Origin: Pseudonocardia humida
Lineage (GTDB): Bacteria; Actinomycetota; Actinomycetes; Mycobacteriales; Pseudonocardiaceae
DNA: 64,000 nucleotides
Direction of reading: 5' to 3'
Assembly: GCF_023898865.1 (NCBI RefSeq)
Contig: NZ_JAGSOV010000059.1
Span: forward strand, 1-64,000
Both the position numbers and the translations under genes were made by a program. Under the pieces are notes generated by a model, which was not told where the DNA came from, ran no database searches, and saw only the letters and a list, made by a program, of their open reading frames with translations. This document shows, one piece after another, positions 9,631-17,653 of this stretch (position 1 is its first letter; every line of letters starts with the position of its first letter).

Positions 9631-11360
9631 CCGGTCCGGGACCCTGGGTCGTCGACCGGGCCCGCTACGCCGAGCTCTACGGGCCCACCACCGGCGATCG
9701 CGTGCGGCTGGCCGACACCGACCTGCTCGTCGAGGTCACCGAGGACCGCTGCCGCGGCCCGCACGGGGGCGACGAGGTCGTCTTCGGCGGCGGCAAGGTG
9801 ATCCGCGAGTCGATGGGCCAGGCCCGCGCCACCCGCGCCGAGGGCACCCCGGACCTGGTCATCACCGGTGCGCTGGTGCTCGACCACTGGGGCGTGGTGA
9901 AGGCCGACGTCGGCGTGCGCGACGGGCGGATCGTCGCGCTGGGCAAGGCAGGCAACCCCGACATCATGGACGGCGTCCACCCCGACCTGGTGATCGGCCC
10001 GTCCACGGAGATCATCGCGGGCAACGGGATGATCCTCACCGCGGGCGGGGTGGACTGCCACGTCCACCTGATCTCGCCCACGCAGATCCCCGAGGCGCTC
10101 GGCTCCGGGATCACGACGTGGATCGCCGGCGGCACCGGCCCGGCCGACGGCACCAAGGCCACCACCGTCACCCCGGGCGCCTGGTACACGGCCCGGATGA
10201 TGCAGGCCCTGGACGGCTGGCCGCTCAACGTCGCGCTGCTGGGCAAGGGCAACACGGTCGGCGTCGAGGCGCTGCGCGAGCAGGTGCTGGCCGGCATCGC
10301 CGGGTTCAAGCTGCACGAGGACTGGGGCTCCACGCCCGCGGCCATCGACGCCTGCCTGCGGGTGTGCGACGAGTCCGGCATCCAGGCCGCCATCCACACC
10401 GACACCCTCAACGAGGCCGGCTACGTGCAGGACACGCTGGCCGCCATCGCCGGGCGGGGCATCCACGCCTACCACACCGAGGGTGCGGGCGGCGGGCACG
10501 CGCCCGACATCATCACCGTGGCCGGGCAGCCGCACGTGCTGCCCAGCTCCACCAACCCGACCCGCCCGCACACCGTCAACACCGTCGACGAGCACCTCGA
10601 CATGCTGATGGTCTGCCACCACCTCAAGCCCAGCGTGCCGGAGGACCTGGCCTTCGCCGAGAGCCGGATCCGGCCGTCGACGATCGCGGCCGAGGACCTG
10701 CTGCACGACATGGGTGCCATCTCGATGATCGGTTCGGACTCGCAGGCCATGGGCCGGGTCGGCGAGGTGCCGCTGCGCACCTGGCAGACCGCGCACGTGG
10801 GCAAGAAGCGCTGGGGCGCGCTGCCCGGCGACGGGCCGGCCGACAACCTGCGCGCCCGCCGCTACGTCGCCAAGTACACGATCTGCCCGGCCGTCGCGCA
10901 CGGGCTCGACGCCGAGGTGGGCTCGGTCGAGGTCGGCAAGCTCGCCGACCTGGTCCTCTACCAGCCCGCGTTCTTCGGCGTCCGGCCGTCGCTGGTGCTC
11001 AAGGGCGGCATGATCGCCTACGCCGCGATGGGCGACGCCAACGCCTCCATCCCCACCCCGCAGCCCGTGCTGCCGCGCCCGATGTTCGGCGCCGCCCCGA
11101 GCGCGGCCGCGGCCACCTCCATGCACTTCGTGTCCCAGGCCGCGCTCGACGACGGCCTGGCCGACCGCCTCGACGTCGCGCGGCGCCTCGTGCCGATCAG
11201 GGGCACGCGCGGGGTGGGCAAGGCCGACATGCCCGGGAACGACGCGCTGCCCCGGATCGAGGTGGAGCCCGACACGTTCACCGTCCGGATCGACGGCGAG
11301 GTCGTCGAGGCCGCGCCGGCGACCGAGCTGCCCATGGCCCAGCGCTACCACCTGTTCTGA
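9627..11360 (+). CDS. ureC: Urease subunit alpha (catalytic)
   Basis: About 577 residues and the nickel-bearing catalytic subunit. Visible active-site segments are CHVHLISPTQ (two Ni-binding His, about 143), FKLHEDWGST with the carbamylated Lys (about 225), AIHTDTLNEAGYVQDT, HAYHTEGAGGGHAPDI, the mobile-flap MVCHHLKPS with its Cys (about 328), and SDSQAMGRVGE with the last Ni-binding Asp. All expected ligands are present, so the enzyme should be active if loaded. Start GTG 9627 forms a GTGA overlap with ureB; GTG 9618 is a possible alternative. Confidence 0.97.
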   Translation: MTGPGPWVVDRARYAELYGPTTGDRVRLADTDLLVEVTEDRCRGPHGGDEVVFGGGKVIRESMGQARATRAEGTPDLVITGALVLDHWGVVKADVGVRDGRIVALGKAGNPDIMDGVHPDLVIGPSTEIIAGNGMILTAGGVDCHVHLISPTQIPEALGSGITTWIAGGTGPADGTKATTVTPGAWYTARMMQALDGWPLNVALLGKGNTVGVEALREQVLAGIAGFKLHEDWGSTPAAIDACLRVCDESGIQAAIHTDTLNEAGYVQDTLAAIAGRGIHAYHTEGAGGGHAPDIITVAGQPHVLPSSTNPTRPHTVNTVDEHLDMLMVCHHLKPSVPEDLAFAESRIRPSTIAAEDLLHDMGAISMIGSDSQAMGRVGEVPLRTWQTAHVGKKRWGALPGDGPADNLRARRYVAKYTICPAVAHGLDAEVGSVEVGKLADLVLYQPAFFGVRPSLVLKGGMIAYAAMGDANASIPTPQPVLPRPMFGAAPSAAAATSMHFVSQAALDDGLADRLDVARRLVPIRGTRGVGKADMPGNDALPRIEVEPDTFTVRIDGEVVEAAPATELPMAQRYHLF

Positions 11361-11367
11361 GGCGGCG

Positions 11368-12126
11368 ATGACGAGCGTTCCGATGGGGTTGCTGCTGCTG
11401 GCCGACTCGCGCCTGCCCGCCGGCGGGCACGGGCACTCCGGCGGGATCGAAGCGCTGGTCGACCGCGGCCTGCTGCGCTCGACCGACGACCTGCACGCCG
11501 TGCTGCCGGCTCGGGTGCGCACCACCGCCGCGGTACCCGCCGGCGCCGCCGCCGCCGCGTGCGCGCTGGCCACCCCGCCCTCCCGACGTCAGGAAAGCCA
11601 CCATCAGGACACCCGGCGTCCTGATGGTGGCTTTCCTGACACGGGGCAGGGGTGGCGGCGGTGGGACGCGGCGGGGTCGGTGCGGATGGCGCCGGCGGCC
11701 GCGCTGCGCGACGCGTCGCGGGCGCAGGGCGCGGCGCTGCTGCGCACGGCCGGGGCGGCCTGGCCGAGCCCTGCGCTGGACGCGCTGCGAGCGCTGCGCC
11801 GACCGCACCACGCGCTGGTCCTCGGGGCGGCCGCCGCGGCGGCGGGGGCCACGCCGGCACAGGCCGCCGCGCTCGCGGTCCACCACTTGATCGGGGGCGC
11901 CTGCACCGCGGCGGTGCGCCTGCTCGGCCTCGACCCGCTGGCGGTCGGCGCGCTGGCCGCGCGGGCGGGGCGGCAGGCCGAGCCGGTGGCCGCCGGGGCC
12001 GCGGACGCCGCGCTGGCGGCGGTCGCGGCCGACGACCCCGCCCTGCTCCCGACCGACGGCAACCCGCTGGCCGACGTGCTGGCCGAACTGCACCACCGAT
12101 CGGAGGCGACCCTCTTTGCGTCGTAA
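11368..12126 (+). CDS. ureF: Urease accessory protein UreF with an in-frame palindromic insertion
   Basis: UreF acts with UreD and UreG to deliver nickel and CO2 to apo-urease. The N-terminus MGLLLLADSRLPAGGHGHSG, the central RDASRAQGAALLRTA and the C-terminus NPLADVLAELHHRSEATLFAS are recognisable. At residues about 70-98 a Pro/Arg/His/Asp-rich stretch (SRRQESHHQDTRRPDGGFPD and a few more) is encoded by a perfect inverted repeat at 11588-11640. Nothing in the UreF fold explains it. The reading frame is kept, so the protein may still work, but the insert lies in the N-terminal half near the UreD-binding face; this needs caution. It overlaps ureG. Confidence 0.9.
   Translation: MTSVPMGLLLLADSRLPAGGHGHSGGIEALVDRGLLRSTDDLHAVLPARVRTTAAVPAGAAAAACALATPPSRRQESHHQDTRRPDGGFPDTGQGWRRWDAAGSVRMAPAAALRDASRAQGAALLRTAGAAWPSPALDALRALRRPHHALVLGAAAAAAGATPAQAAALAVHHLIGGACTAAVRLLGLDPLAVGALAARAGRQAEPVAAGAADAALAAVAADDPALLPTDGNPLADVLAELHHRSEATLFAS
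11588..11640. repeat. Perfect 23-bp-arm palindrome inside ureF
   Basis: The left arm (11588-11610) starts GTCAGGAAAGCCACC. The right arm (11618-11640) is its exact reverse complement. The loop is the 7 bases ACCCGGC. Arm composition, about 57% GC with a GGAAAG run, is lower than the surrounding gene. It looks like a dispersed palindromic element that landed in frame in a coding sequence. Confidence 0.93.
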
Positions 12127-12787
12127 GCACCGTGACGACCTGCTCACCGCCCACGTCCCCACCCCGCTGCCGGCCGGTCCGGCCGGACCGCTGCGCGTCG
12201 GCATCGGCGGCCCGGTCGGCGGCGGCAAGACCGCGCTGGTCGCGGCGCTGTGCCGGGCGCTGCGCGACCGGATGTCGATCGTCGTGGTGACCAACGACAT
12301 CTACACCACCGAGGACGCCGACTTCCTGCGCCGCCACGGCGTGCTGCCCGACGAGCGCATCCGCGCGGTGCAGACCGGCTGCTGCCCGCACACCGCCATC
12401 CGCGACGACATCACCGCCAACCTCGACGCCGTCGACGAGCTGGTCGCCCGGCACGACCCGGACCTGGTGCTGGTGGAGAGCGGCGGGGACAACCTGACCG
12501 CGACCTTCAGCTACGGCCTGGTGCACGCCCAGATCTTCGTGCTCGACGTGGCGGGCGGCGACAAAGTGCCGCGCAAGGGCGGGCCCGGGGTCACCCGCTC
12601 GGACCTGCTGGTGATCAACAAGATCGACCTGGCCGAGCTGGTCGGCGCCGACCTGGACGTCATGCGCCGCGACGCCGCCGAGGTCCGGGGCGAGCGGCCG
12701 ACGGTGCTCGTCTCGCTGCGCCGCCAGCCCGACGCCGGGCCCATCGCCGACTGGGTGACCGGCCTGGTGGCCGCGCGCCGCGGATGA
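12116..12787 (+). CDS. ureG: Urease accessory GTPase UreG
   Basis: GTPase that powers nickel insertion into urease. About 223 residues with P-loop GIGGPVGGGKTALV (about 31), the CPH metal motif in QTGCCPHTAIRDD, ESGGDNLTATFS, and the guanine-specificity motif NKIDLAELVG. There is no His-rich N-terminal tail, and ureE is absent from the operon, as in many actinobacteria. The most plausible start is TTG 12116, with GGAGG at 12102-12106; it overlaps the end of ureF by 11 bp. Confidence 0.95.
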   Translation: MRRKHRDDLLTAHVPTPLPAGPAGPLRVGIGGPVGGGKTALVAALCRALRDRMSIVVVTNDIYTTEDADFLRRHGVLPDERIRAVQTGCCPHTAIRDDITANLDAVDELVARHDPDLVLVESGGDNLTATFSYGLVHAQIFVLDVAGGDKVPRKGGPGVTRSDLLVINKIDLAELVGADLDVMRRDAAEVRGERPTVLVSLRRQPDAGPIADWVTGLVAARRG

Positions 12788-13614
12788 GCGCACCCCCCGC
12801 AGCCCCCACCGGGCGGACCGCGCTCACCGCCGCCGCGACGCTGCGCGCCGAGCCGGCCGCGGGCCGCCCGCGGCTGCGCTGGTCGCAGGCCTGGCCGGTG
12901 GTCATCCGGGCCACCGGCGCCGACCGCGTCCACCTGGTGCACGGGGCGGGCGGCCCGCTCGGCGGCGACGACTTCTCCCTCGACGTCGAGGTGCTGGCCG
13001 GGGCGTCGCTGCGGGTGCGCAGCGCCGCGGCGACCCTGGTCCAGCCCGGGGCGGCGGGCGGACCGGCGCGCTGGGGCGTCGCCGCCGACGTCGGCGCGGG
13101 CGGGTTCCTCGACTGGGCGCCGGAGGCCACGGTGGTGTGCGACGGCGCGACCATGCGCTCGCGCCTGCGGGTGCGCCTGGACGCGACGGCCGGGGCCGTG
13201 CTGCGCGAGCTGGTGGTGCTCGGCCGCCACGGCGAGCGCGGGGGGCGGCACCGCGGCGAGCTGCTGGTCGACGTGGCGGGCGAGCCGCTGATCGCGCACA
13301 CCACCGAGCTGGACGGGGCCGACGAGGTCCTGCGCGGCCCCGGCGGCACGGCGGGCGCCCGGGCGGTCGGGACGCTGCTGGTGGCCGGGACGGCCCACAC
13401 GGCACCGCACACGGGGACCCACATGGCGACCCACGCGGTGGCCGACGCCGCGGCTCCGGCGGCCGAGCGCGGCGGGGAGGCCCCGGGCGTGCGCTGGGCG
13501 TGGACCGAGCTGGCCGGGCCGGGCCGGCTGCTGGTCGCGGTGGGGGAGCCGGGCGCGGTGGGCGCGCAGCTCGACCGGCAGGCCTCGGCGCCGGCGCGGG
13601 CTCAGCGGTCGTAG
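12784..13614 (+). CDS. ureD: Urease accessory protein UreD
   Basis: 276 residues. This scaffold protein binds apo-urease and UreF-UreG. Recognisable features are the beta-rich core with VHLVHGAGGPLGGDDFSLDV, RSAAATLVQPG, FLDWAPEATVVCDGA, RELVVLGRHGERGG and the C-terminal AWTELAGPGRLLVAVGEP. A variable Ala/His/Thr-rich linker (about residues 205-235) precedes the last segment. ATG overlaps the ureG stop (ATGA). The 3' end overlaps the convergent VOC gene by 13 bp. Confidence 0.92.
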   Translation: MSAPPAAPTGRTALTAAATLRAEPAAGRPRLRWSQAWPVVIRATGADRVHLVHGAGGPLGGDDFSLDVEVLAGASLRVRSAAATLVQPGAAGGPARWGVAADVGAGGFLDWAPEATVVCDGATMRSRLRVRLDATAGAVLRELVVLGRHGERGGRHRGELLVDVAGEPLIAHTTELDGADEVLRGPGGTAGARAVGTLLVAGTAHTAPHTGTHMATHAVADAAAPAAERGGEAPGVRWAWTELAGPGRLLVAVGEPGAVGAQLDRQASAPARAQRS

Positions 13615-13967
13615 GCCACCGGGTGGCGGGGCTCGTAGAGCGTCATCTCCCCGGCCCCGGGCACGTCCAGCGCGATGGTCAGCCCCCACCCGTCGTCGCG
13701 GACCGGGCGGGTGAAGCGGGCGCCCTTCGCGGTCAGGTCCGCGACGGTGCGCTCGATGTCGTCGCACATGAGCGTCACCTGGTGGTGGGCGGGGGCGCCC
13801 GGCGCCGGTGGACCGGCCGGGTGCGCGGCCAGCTCCGACGGACCCGTCGCGAAGATCAACCAGCCGTCGCCGGCGTCGACCGCGGGGAAGCCGAGCACGT
13901 CGCGGAAGAAGGCGCGGGCGGCGTCGGCGTCCTCGGCGTGGACGAGGGCGTGCACAGCGGTGATCAC
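13602..13967 (-). CDS. VOC (glyoxalase/bleomycin-resistance fold) family protein
   Basis: 121 residues with the paired beta-alpha-beta-beta-beta motifs of the VOC superfamily. It begins MITAVHALVHAEDADAARAF and contains FFRDVLGFPAVDAGDGWLIF, APAHHQVTLMCDDIE and GAGEMTLYEPRHP. Putative metal ligands are a His near the start, a His in HHQVTLMCDD and a Glu in GEMTLYEP. Substrate cannot be predicted. GTG 13967 is preceded by a minus-strand TACGCT box ending 7 nt upstream, so the mRNA is probably leaderless. Confidence 0.88.
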   Translation of the reverse strand: MITAVHALVHAEDADAARAFFRDVLGFPAVDAGDGWLIFATGPSELAAHPAGPPAPGAPAHHQVTLMCDDIERTVADLTAKGARFTRPVRDDGWGLTIALDVPGAGEMTLYEPRHPVAYDR

Positions 13968-13974
13968 GCTGCGG

Positions 13975-13980
13975 AGCGTA
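13975..13980 (-). promoter_or_regulatory. -10 box for the VOC gene
   Basis: On the minus strand TACGCT lies 7 nt before the GTG at 13967, matching the leaderless arrangement seen at several other genes in this window. Confidence 0.5.
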
Positions 13981-14117
13981 GCCGCAGCGGGGCGCCTGGT
14001 CAGCCTCGTGCCGGTGCCGGATCGGCGGCGTTGGCTCCACGCCGAGCGCCGCCGCTGTACCACAGCGGGCCGACGTTCCGGCCGATGCCGGCGTTCCCGC
14101 GGCGTGCCCGTCCCCAA

Positions 14118-14143
14118 CCGCCGGGTTGTCCACAGCCCGGCGG
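14118..14143. other. DnaA-box-like nonamer in a hairpin loop
   Basis: TTGTCCACA (14126-14134) equals the usual actinobacterial DnaA-box consensus. It sits in a 10-nt loop flanked by perfect 8-bp arms CCGCCGGG and CCCGGCGG. The interval 13968-14228 otherwise shows no gene. Confidence 0.5.
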
Positions 14144-14228
14144 GACCAGCTGGCCCCGCGCGCCGCCCCCGCCCACCATCGACGGCACGCCGCGGTGTGG
14201 GCCGTGGTAGCCGGGGATCGGGGGAGTG

Positions 14229-14897
14229 ATGGCGGGGAACGTGCTGGTCGTAGCGCTGGTCGGGGGCATCGGGGCGGTCGTGGGAGCGGCCGCGGGGTGG
14301 GTGGCGCGCCGCCTCCTGGCCCGGCTGGCGCGGGGAGTCGTGCTGCGCGGACCGTGGTGCGAGGTCGCGCTGGCGGTCGGGTGGGGGGCCGTCGGGACCG
14401 GGTGGGCGAGCGGGCGGGTGCCGGGCCCGTGGCTGCCCGCGCTGCTCGGGCTGGGCTGGCTCGGTGTCGCGGTGGCCGCGGTCGACCTGCGCCACCGCCG
14501 CATCCCCGACGCGCTCACCCTGCCCGCGCTGCCCCTGGCGCTGCTGTGCACGCTGCCGCTCGGCGTCGGTGTCACGGCCCGCGCGGCGGCCGGGGCGGCG
14601 GTCGCCGCGGCCGCGCACGCCGCGGTCCACCTGCTCTCGCGGCGGGCGCTGGGGGCAGGCGACGTCAAGCTCGCCGCTCCGCTGGGCGCGGTCCTGGCCG
14701 CGGCGGCCTGGCCGGCGGTCCCGCTGGCCGCGCTACTGGCCGCGCTGCTCACCGCGGGTGCCGGGGTGGTCGGCCTGGTCAGCGGGTCCGTGCGGCGGGG
14801 CGCGGCGATCGCGCACGGCCCGTCGATGGTGCTGGCCGCCGGTCTGGTCACCGCCTGGCTCGTGACCACCCCGACCGGGCTGCCCCCGCCGGGGTGA
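14229..14897 (+). CDS. A24-family prepilin peptidase-like membrane protein
   Basis: About 222 residues, almost all hydrophobic, with six to seven predicted membrane helices. The two catalytic aspartate motifs of type IV prepilin peptidases are present: VDLRHRRIPDALTLP (about residue 88) and ALGAGDVKLAAPLGA (GxGD, about 140). The cytoplasmic methyltransferase domain of the long enzymes is missing, so this is the short peptidase-only form. It would cleave and release type IV pilin or flp-like signal peptides at the inner membrane. The start is ATG 14229 (GTG 14226 is adjacent). Its place just before aroC is conserved in actinobacteria. Confidence 0.87.
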   Translation: MAGNVLVVALVGGIGAVVGAAAGWVARRLLARLARGVVLRGPWCEVALAVGWGAVGTGWASGRVPGPWLPALLGLGWLGVAVAAVDLRHRRIPDALTLPALPLALLCTLPLGVGVTARAAAGAAVAAAAHAAVHLLSRRALGAGDVKLAAPLGAVLAAAAWPAVPLAALLAALLTAGAGVVGLVSGSVRRGAAIAHGPSMVLAAGLVTAWLVTTPTGLPPPG

Positions 14898-14958
14898 CGA
14901 CCGGTGCCCGGTCGGGCGAGCGGCGGACCCGGTCGGGGCGGGTGAGAGACTGGGCGCC

Positions 14959-16128
14959 GTGCTGCGCTGGATCACCGCCGGGGAGTCCCACGGTCCCGCA
15001 CTGGTCGCCGTGCTCGAGGGCATGGTGGCCGGGGTCGGGATCACCACCAAGGAGCTGGCCGCCGAGCTGGCCAGGCGCCGCCTCGGCTACGGCCGCGGCG
15101 CCCGGATGAAGTTCGAGGCCGACGAGCTCGAGGTGATCGGCGGCATCCGCCACGGCGTCACCCAGGGCGGGCCGGTCGCCGTGCGCATCGGCAACTCCGA
15201 GTGGCCCAAGTGGGAGACGGTCATGGCCGCCGACCCGGTCGACCCCGACCTGATCGCCAACCGGGCGCGCAACGCCCCGCTCACCCGCCCCCGCCCCGGG
15301 CACGCCGACCTGGCCGGCATGACCAAGTACGGCTTCGACGACGCCCGCCCGGTGCTGGAGCGGGCCAGCGCCCGCGAGACCGCGTCGCGGGTGGTGCTGG
15401 GCACGGTGGCCAAGGCGTTCCTGGCCCAGGCGTTCGACGTCGCGATCGTGTCGCACGTGGTGGCGCTGGGTGCGGCCGAGGCGCCCGACGACGCGGCGCC
15501 GGGCCCCGGCGACCTCGAGCGCGTGGACGCCAGCCCGGTCCGCGCCTTCGAGGAGGCGACGACGGCGGCGATGGTCGCCGAGGTCGACGCGGCCCAGAAG
15601 GACGGCGACACCCTCGGCGGCGTGGTGGAGGTGATCGCGTACGGGCTACCGGTCGGCCTGGGCTCCTACGTGCACTCCGACCGCCGCCTCGACGCCCGGC
15701 TGGCCGCGGCGCTGATGGGGATCCAGGCGATGAAGGGGGTGGAGATCGGCGACGGTTTCCGCACCGCGCGGCGGCGGGGCAGCGCCGCGCACGACGAGAT
15801 GGTGCCCGGCGACCCGGTGAAGCGGCTGTCCAACCGGGCGGGCGGCATCGAGGGCGGCATGACCAACGGCGAGCCCGTGCGGGTCCGGGCGGCGATGAAG
15901 CCGATCTCCACGGTGCCGCGGGCGCTGCAGACGGTCGACGTGGCCACCGGGGAGGCGGCCACGGCCATCCACCAGCGCTCGGACGTGTGCGCGGTGCCGG
16001 CGGCGGGTGTCGTGGCCGAGGCGATGGTGGCGCTGGTGCTGGCCGACGCGGCGCTGGAGAAGTTCGGCGGCGACTCGCTGGCCGAGACCCGGCGGAACCT
16101 GCGTTCCTACCTCGACACCACCGGCTGA
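14959..16128 (+). CDS. aroC: Chorismate synthase
   Basis: Converts 5-enolpyruvylshikimate-3-phosphate to chorismate using reduced FMN. The length of 389 residues is typical. It starts LRWITAGESHGPALVAVLEG, with the first signature GESHG, then RRRLGYGRGARMKFEADE, RNAPLTRPRPGHADLAG, RASARETASRV and the C-terminal RSDVCAVPAAGVVAEAM. GTG 14959 follows a GAGACT box by 7 nt, so leaderless translation is likely. It begins the shikimate group aroC-aroK-aroB-aroQ. Confidence 0.98.
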   Translation: MLRWITAGESHGPALVAVLEGMVAGVGITTKELAAELARRRLGYGRGARMKFEADELEVIGGIRHGVTQGGPVAVRIGNSEWPKWETVMAADPVDPDLIANRARNAPLTRPRPGHADLAGMTKYGFDDARPVLERASARETASRVVLGTVAKAFLAQAFDVAIVSHVVALGAAEAPDDAAPGPGDLERVDASPVRAFEEATTAAMVAEVDAAQKDGDTLGGVVEVIAYGLPVGLGSYVHSDRRLDARLAAALMGIQAMKGVEIGDGFRTARRRGSAAHDEMVPGDPVKRLSNRAGGIEGGMTNGEPVRVRAAMKPISTVPRALQTVDVATGEAATAIHQRSDVCAVPAAGVVAEAMVALVLADAALEKFGGDSLAETRRNLRSYLDTTG

Positions 16129-16186
16129 CCGGGGCGGGCCCGGCGCCGCCGGGCCCGTTGGTGTCGGGCCAGGTGCCGGGCGGCGC

Positions 16187-16633
16187 TCAGGTGCGGGGGC
16201 GGCGGGGGTGCTGGCCGGGGCGGCGCCCGCGGCGGGTGGCGGCGCGGAAGGCCGCGGCGCGGTCCGCGGCACGCTCCGGGCGCACGACGCGCTCGGCCGG
16301 GTCGGCGGGCACGGCGGCCTCGGGCTCGCCGGGCACCCCGGACCGCTCGACGGGCCGGTCGGCGAGCCCGCCGGGACCGCGCTGCAGGGCCTGGCCGAGC
16401 CGGCTGGAGAACGCCGTCGGGCCGGTGGGCTCGGCCGCCTGGTCCTCGGTGGCCGTCGGCGCGGCGAACGCCGAGAACGGGGTGCCGTCTCCCGCTCCGC
16501 CGCGCTCGCGCAGCTGGGGCTCGAGGTGGGCCTGCTGCCGGCGGCGGGGCAGGGGCAACTGCTCGCGGGCGGGGGGCAGCGGATCCTCGGTGGATCGGGG
16601 TCGAGGGTCGAGGGGCTCGGGCCCGCGGATCAC
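16187..16633 (-). CDS. Conserved-looking hypothetical protein between aroC and aroK
   Basis: 148 residues on the opposite strand to its neighbours. Start GTG 16633 has GAGGAG 6 nt upstream. The N-terminus is proline- and arginine-rich (EPLDPRPRSTEDPLPPAREQ), then LPLPRRRQQAHLEPQLR, a short GTPFSAFA stretch, and a basic Arg/Ala C-terminus. No membrane helix, signal peptide or catalytic motif is seen. It is probably disordered in large part. The good ribosome site, and the lack of any equally good gene on the other strand, support it as real. Function unknown. Confidence 0.6.
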   Translation of the reverse strand: MIRGPEPLDPRPRSTEDPLPPAREQLPLPRRRQQAHLEPQLRERGGAGDGTPFSAFAAPTATEDQAAEPTGPTAFSSRLGQALQRGPGGLADRPVERSGVPGEPEAAVPADPAERVVRPERAADRAAAFRAATRRGRRPGQHPRRPRT

Positions 16634-16944
16634 GAGGCACTCCTCACTGCCGTCCGGGTATGGCTGGGGACCGTACCGGTCGGCGCCAGGTCGTGCTCGA
16701 CCTGCGCTCGGCGCGTCTTCCGGCGTTCGTCCCCCGCGGCGGCGATCCGCTGCGGTCCCGTTGCCGGGAGCCCCGACCCAGTGCCCGCCGGAACCGAACG
16801 AACGGTGCCCGACGGCCCGTTCCCCCGTATGCGGACAGTAGCCGATGGCCCGGACGGGGGGCACAGGTCCCGGGCGCCGGATGCGCTGAGTGAGCGGGGT
16901 CCGTCGGCGGTCGGTCGGCCACCGGGAGGAGCGGTAGCGATCAG

Positions 16945-16950
16945 TAGGGT
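16945..16950 (+). promoter_or_regulatory. -10 box for leaderless aroK transcription
   Basis: TAGGGT ends 7 nt before the ATG at 16958. The 16634-16944 interval upstream holds no other gene. Confidence 0.55.
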
Positions 16951-16957
16951 GGGCGGT

Positions 16958-17653
16958 ATGACGACCCCGATTCGGCCCGTAGTGGTGCTGGTCGGTGCCC
17001 CCGGTGCCGGCAAGACGACCGTGGGGCGGGTGCTGGCCCGCCGTCTCGGGGTGGGCTTCACCGACGTGGACGCGGTGATCGTGGAGCGGATCGGCAAGCC
17101 GATCGCCGACATGTTCCTGGAGGAGGGCGAACCGGCCTTCCGGGAGCTGGAGCGGGCGGTGGTGGCCGAGGCGCTGTCCGAGGTCGACGGCGTGCTGGCG
17201 CTGGGCGGCGGGTCGGTCCTCGACGAGCGCACGCGGCTGCTGCTGCGCGGGCACCGCGTCGTGCACCTCACCGTCGGCCTGACCGACGGCCTGCGCCGCA
17301 CCGGGATGTCCACCGCGCGCCCGCTGCTGGCCGGGGTCAACCCGCGGGCGACGTTCCGCGCGCTGCTGGAGGCCAGGGCCCCGCTCTACCGCGAGGTCGC
17401 CACGATCGAGGTCGACACCACGCGGCGCAGCACGAACCAGGTCGCCCGGGCCGTGCTGGAGGCGATCGGGGAGAGCCCGGCAGGCGCCGACGATCCCGCC
17501 GACGACGGCGTCGACGAGTCCGGCGACGCCCTCCACGACACCTTCCACGGGCCCGAGTCGGCGAGTTCTGCGGCGACCGACCACGCGCACGCGCAGGACC
17601 TGGGGATGCCGGCCGTGGTCCCGGCAGCCGACCCGGCCCGGCGGGCCCGGTGA
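16958..17653 (+). CDS. aroK: Shikimate kinase with C-terminal extension
   Basis: Phosphorylates shikimate at O3. The N-terminal 170 residues are a standard shikimate kinase: Walker A VGAPGAGKTTVGRVLARRLG, the shikimate-binding DVDAVIVERIGKPI, EPAFRELE, the GGGS motif LALGGGSVLDE and lid arginines in RPLLAGVNPRATF. The remaining roughly 60 residues form an acidic Ala/Asp/Ser-rich tail (about 172-231) absent from the minimal enzyme and probably disordered. The stop overlaps aroB (GTGA). Confidence 0.95.
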   Translation: MTTPIRPVVVLVGAPGAGKTTVGRVLARRLGVGFTDVDAVIVERIGKPIADMFLEEGEPAFRELERAVVAEALSEVDGVLALGGGSVLDERTRLLLRGHRVVHLTVGLTDGLRRTGMSTARPLLAGVNPRATFRALLEARAPLYREVATIEVDTTRRSTNQVARAVLEAIGESPAGADDPADDGVDESGDALHDTFHGPESASSAATDHAHAQDLGMPAVVPAADPARRAR

